Assembly: GCA_017621975.1 (NCBI GenBank)
Contig: JAGARW010000153.1
Location: 1 to 37,965, forward strand
Length of the DNA stretch: 37,965 nt
From: Lachnospiraceae bacterium
GTDB taxonomy: Bacteria; Bacillota; Clostridia; Lachnospirales; Lachnospiraceae
Reading direction: 5' to 3'
Positions 35,664 through 37,965 of this stretch are shown in pieces (position 1 is the stretch's first letter; every line of letters begins with the position of its first letter). The position numbers and the translations under genes were made by a program. The notes beneath the pieces were generated by a model. The model was not told the origin of the DNA and ran no database searches. It saw only the letters and a list, made by a program, of their open reading frames with translations.

Positions 35664-35855
35664 ATGGATATTCCCGCATTATCAATGGCGCTTGCGCAGA
35701 CAAAGACACTAGGCGATATCGGAACGGCAGTCCTTGGCAAATCGCTTGATGCGGCGCAGGAACAGGGAAGCACGATGACGGCGATGATCGATTCCGCAGC
35801 AATGGAGCTTTCCGTAAATCCGGCTGTCGGCAGTCAGTTCGACGTGAGAGTGTAA
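35664..35855 (+). CDS. YjfB-family putative motility protein
   Basis: The 63-residue product (MDIPALSMALAQTKTLGDIGTAVL...) matches the small YjfB family, whose genes are linked to flagellar regulons in Bacilli and Clostridia; the molecular role is unknown. AAGGAGG lies eight bases before the ATG. Its place directly after a chemoreceptor gene supports a motility link. No signal peptide or membrane segment is present. Confidence 0.85.
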   Translation: MDIPALSMALAQTKTLGDIGTAVLGKSLDAAQEQGSTMTAMIDSAAMELSVNPAVGSQFDVRV

Positions 35856-35882
35856 AGACGCGTATCTGCGGTTTTGAAGTAA

Positions 35883-35888
35883 TATAAT
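35883..35888 (+). promoter_or_regulatory. -10 box of the riboflavin operon
   Basis: TATAAT lies 20 bases before the first paired base of the FMN riboswitch, where the transcript start is expected. The -35 region is poor. Confidence 0.45.
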
Positions 35889-35907
35889 TTCATATGCAAC
35901 AATAATG

Positions 35908-36014
35908 ATCTTCAGGGTCGGGTTCATTTCCCAACCGGTGGTACAGCCCACGAGCCGTAAGGCATGATTCGGTGCAACTCCGAAGCCGACAGTAAAGTCT
36001 GGATGGAAGAAGAT
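35908..36014 (+). ncRNA. FMN riboswitch (RFN element)
   Basis: The conserved segments occur in order: ATCTTC (P1 5' arm), CAGGGTCGGGTTC, TTCCCAACCGGTGGTACAG, CCCACGAGCC, GATTCGGTGCAACTCCGAAGCCGACAGTAAAGTCTGGATG (in pieces), and GAAGAT (P1 3' arm). It binds FMN and shuts down the downstream riboflavin genes when FMN is plentiful. The terminator at 36063 is the probable expression platform. Confidence 0.95.
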
Positions 36015-36062
36015 AAAGCGCGGACGCGCAGATTGGTCCGCGTATTATGTCGCGCAAATAAG

Positions 36063-36093
36063 ACTCTGAAATGGAAACATTTCAGAGTTTTTT
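36063..36093 (+). terminator. Riboswitch-controlled terminator
   Basis: ACTCTGAAATG and CATTTCAGAGT form a perfect 11-pair stem with a GAAA loop, followed by six T bases. An upstream stem CGCGGAC/GTCCGCG (36019-36042) lies between aptamer and terminator and may form part of the switching structure. Confidence 0.85.
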
Positions 36094-36108
36094 ATTTCCC
36101 GGAGAGGG

Positions 36109-36141
36109 AAAATGCGCTGCGGCGCGGGCGCGCGCATTTTT
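36109..36141 (+). terminator. Second terminator-like hairpin in the ribD leader
   Basis: AAAATGCGC and GCGCATTTT pair over nine positions with a GC-rich loop, ending in a run of T bases. It is the second of three such structures ahead of ribD. Confidence 0.5.
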
Positions 36142-36153
36142 GTGGAAACACAG

Positions 36154-36182
36154 GCTCTGAATTTCAGTTCGGAGCTTTTTTT
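36154..36182 (+). terminator. Third terminator-like hairpin in the ribD leader
   Basis: GCTCTGAA and TTCGGAGC pair over eight positions with one wobble, followed by seven T bases. A second CGGAGCTTTTT copy occurs at 36214-36224 without a matching arm. Confidence 0.6.
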
Positions 36183-36305
36183 ATTTCCGATTTTATATCA
36201 CAGGATTTGCTGTCGGAGCTTTTTGATGGAAACTGGCGTTGTTAAATTGCACAAATATTTCGTTGACTGTGACTGCGCAGAATGTTTTGAAACGGAGGGA
36301 AGAAA

Positions 36306-37421
36306 ATGGTACAGGAGGATATATTTTTTATGCAGCGTGCGATTTCTCTGGCGCGGCGGGGCGAGGGCAAAGTGAATCCCAATCCGCTTGTAGGGGCGGT
36401 CGTTGTAAGAGAAGGCACGATTCTCGGAGAGGGCTGGCATGAGGAATTTGGCGGTCTGCATGCGGAGCGGAACGCTTTCACTTCGTGCCGCCGGAACGGG
36501 AAGTCCGCGGAGGGGGCGACGCTGTATGTAACGCTGGAGCCTTGCTGTCACTTTGGCAAGACGCCGCCATGTACGGACGCCGTGATCGAAAACGGGATCA
36601 GCCGGGTCGTCGTCGGTTCCGCTGATCCGAATCCGCTTGTGGCGGGAGAAGGAATCCGTCTGCTGCGGGAAGCGGGCATTTCGGTGGAAACGGGCGTTTT
36701 GCAGGATCAGTGCGAGGAGCTGAATGCAGTATTTTTTCATTATATCAAAGAGAAAACACCGTATGTCACAATGAAGTATGCTATGACGATGGACGGAAAG
36801 ACGGCGACTTTCGCCGGACATTCTAAATGGATCACGGAAAGTCCGGCGCGGGTGAGAGTACATGAAGACAGAAACCGGTATATGGCGATCATGACGGGAG
36901 TCGGAAGCGTGCTTGCGGACGATCCGATGTTGAACTGCCGAATACCGGACGCGGCGAGGCAGCCGATCCGTCTGATCTGCGACACACAGCTTCGGACGCC
37001 TGCGGGGGCGCGCGTCGTCAGGACGGCAGCGGAGCAGCCGACATGGATTTTGACATGCTGCACGGAGCGGGAGAAACAAGCGGTCTACCGAAAGCAGGGC
37101 TGCAGAATTTTGGAACTGGAGCAAGGGGCCGGGCATGTGGATCTGCGAAAAGCGATGAAACGTCTGGGAGCGGAAGGCATTGACAGCATTTATCTTGAGG
37201 GCGGTTCGGAACTGAACGCATCCGCGCTTGCGGCAGGCATTGTACAGAGTGTGCACTGCTATATCGCGCCGAAGCTGTTTGGAGGAGCAGGGGCGAAAAC
37301 ACCGGTCGGAGGCAGAGGCGCAGAATTCCCGGATCAGGCGGAGCGGCTTACAATACGAAAGGTTACGCCCTATGGGAACGATCTGCTGCTGGAATGCGCT
37401 GTGAAAAAGGCGGGGAGGTGA
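36306..37421 (+). CDS. ribD: Bifunctional riboflavin deaminase/reductase RibD
   Basis: The 371-residue enzyme carries out the second and third steps of riboflavin synthesis in the cytoplasm: deamination of the pyrimidine and NADPH reduction of its ribose. The deaminase domain (1-145) has NPNPLVGAVVV, zinc ligands His52 with catalytic Glu54 (HAE), Cys80 and Cys89 (EPCCHFGKTPPC). The reductase domain (147-371) has VTMKYAMTMDGK, TGVGSVLADDPMLNCR and YLEGGSELN. CGGAGG precedes the ATG. It is the first gene of an operon under the FMN riboswitch and ends four bases before ribE. Confidence 0.95.
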   Translation: MVQEDIFFMQRAISLARRGEGKVNPNPLVGAVVVREGTILGEGWHEEFGGLHAERNAFTSCRRNGKSAEGATLYVTLEPCCHFGKTPPCTDAVIENGISRVVVGSADPNPLVAGEGIRLLREAGISVETGVLQDQCEELNAVFFHYIKEKTPYVTMKYAMTMDGKTATFAGHSKWITESPARVRVHEDRNRYMAIMTGVGSVLADDPMLNCRIPDAARQPIRLICDTQLRTPAGARVVRTAAEQPTWILTCCTEREKQAVYRKQGCRILELEQGAGHVDLRKAMKRLGAEGIDSIYLEGGSELNASALAAGIVQSVHCYIAPKLFGGAGAKTPVGGRGAEFPDQAERLTIRKVTPYGNDLLLECAVKKAGR

Positions 37422-37425
37422 GAAA

Positions 37426-37965
37426 ATGTTTACAGGGATTATCGAAGAGATCGGTACAATACGTCAGATCAGAAAAGGAAGCGTGTCCGGCAGCCTGACG
37501 ATCGGGGCGAGGACGATCATGGAGGATATGAAAACGGGCGACAGTATAGCGGTAAACGGCATCTGTCTGACGGTGCGCGAGCGCGGCAGAGAGAGCTTTA
37601 CCGTCGATGTGATGCACGAGACGTTTGAGCGGAGCAGCGCATCCGAATTCCGCGTCGGAACGCATGTTAATTTGGAGCGGGCGATGGCGGCGGGCGGGCG
37701 CTTCGGCGGGCATATCGTGTCGGGGCATATTGACGGGACGGGGAGAATCGTTAAAATGTGGCAGGATGAAAATGCAGTCTGGTATGAGATCGCGGCGCCC
37801 TCGCGCCTGATGCGTTATATCGTGGAAAAAGGCTCCGTCGCGGTCGACGGCGTCAGCCTGACGGTAGCGGACGTTTTAAGCGGCAGCTTCCTCGTATCGG
37901 CGATTCCGCATACGCGGGCAGTGACAACGATGGATGAGAGAAAAACGGGCGATCCCGTCAATTTA
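37426..37965 (+). CDS. ribE: Riboflavin synthase alpha subunit (partial at window end)
   Basis: The first 180 codons are present with no stop before the window end. GGGAGG precedes the ATG. The enzyme joins two lumazine molecules to give riboflavin. The first lumazine-binding domain has FTGIIEEIG, NGICLTV and GGHIVSGHID; the second begins with VEKGSVAVDGVSLTVADV and IPHT. The usual length is about 210-220 residues, so roughly 35 are missing. ribBA and ribH are expected next, outside the window. Confidence 0.95.
   Translation, partial: MFTGIIEEIGTIRQIRKGSVSGSLTIGARTIMEDMKTGDSIAVNGICLTVRERGRESFTVDVMHETFERSSASEFRVGTHVNLERAMAAGGRFGGHIVSGHIDGTGRIVKMWQDENAVWYEIAAPSRLMRYIVEKGSVAVDGVSLTVADVLSGSFLVSAIPHTRAVTTMDERKTGDPVNL

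Noticed and set aside
36112..36375. 87-codon open frame in the ribD leader starting after GGAGAGGGAAA
   Set aside because: It has a tempting ribosome site but runs through three hairpins and out of frame into ribD, with a Cys-rich sequence of no recognisable family.
36198..37256. 352-codon minus-strand open frame over ribD
   Set aside because: RibD on the plus strand is unmistakable, and the antisense product is compositionally a shadow.
1..37965. CRISPR array, tRNA or rRNA genes
   Set aside because: No regularly spaced repeats, cloverleaf sequences or rRNA segments were found on reading through.

Overview
The window looks like chromosome of a Gram-positive, low-to-mid GC Clostridia, most likely a spore-forming, motile Lachnospiraceae. 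The pointers are AGGAGG-type ribosome binding sites, lipoprotein signal peptides ending in LTGC or LTAC, a YesM/YesN two-component pair, a SpoIID-like protein, a YjfB-type motility protein, an FMN riboswitch ahead of ribD-ribE, and a giant protein that I recall as the Lachnospiraceae DUF5717 family. I see no tRNA, rRNA or CRISPR array.

Layout. (1) 1-598: the right end of an integrative element (3' end of a serine recombinase) inserted in the gene of an NMT1/SsuA-like lipoprotein. (2) 795-5182: housekeeping block with pcrA helicase, a small acidic membrane protein and an RlmD/TrmA-family rRNA methyltransferase split by a one-base frameshift. (3) 5183-7436: an AT-rich islet holding remains of a helicase and a 3'-5' exonuclease, then an intact YhcG-type (DUF1016) nuclease. 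(4) 7596-18014: a carbohydrate locus with YesN regulator and YesM sensor (minus strand), then GH36 alpha-galactosidase, two sugar ABC permeases, a sugar-binding lipoprotein and GH31 alpha-xylosidase (plus strand). Both the sensor and the first permease carry an in-frame stop codon. (5) 18119-24177: HAD phosphatase, then on the minus strand a LUD-domain protein, a SpoIID/peptidoglycan-binding protein, a GntR/YtrA-ABC exporter operon and a PLP aminotransferase. (6) 24268-31210: a compact four-gene operon of unknown function: a 1198-residue solenoid-like protein, an Hsp70/actin-fold ATPase-like protein, a TPR-like protein and a two-TM coiled-coil protein. (7) 31325-33761: a polar amino acid ABC importer. 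(8) 33883-35855: a chemoreceptor and a YjfB-like protein. (9) 35883-37965: the FMN riboswitch and start of a riboflavin operon (ribD, ribE cut by the window end).

How they work together. The sugar locus would import galactosyl- or xylosyl-oligosaccharides and hydrolyse them in the cytoplasm under YesMN control, but as written it is broken at two steps. The four-gene operon is the best candidate for an undescribed system: an actin/Hsp70-like nucleotide switch encoded with large helical scaffolds and a membrane anchor, with gene spacings of 18, 13 and 3 bases. Six loci are truncated, frameshifted or interrupted within the first 13 kb, so either this strain is losing accessory functions or the assembly has errors; reads would tell.
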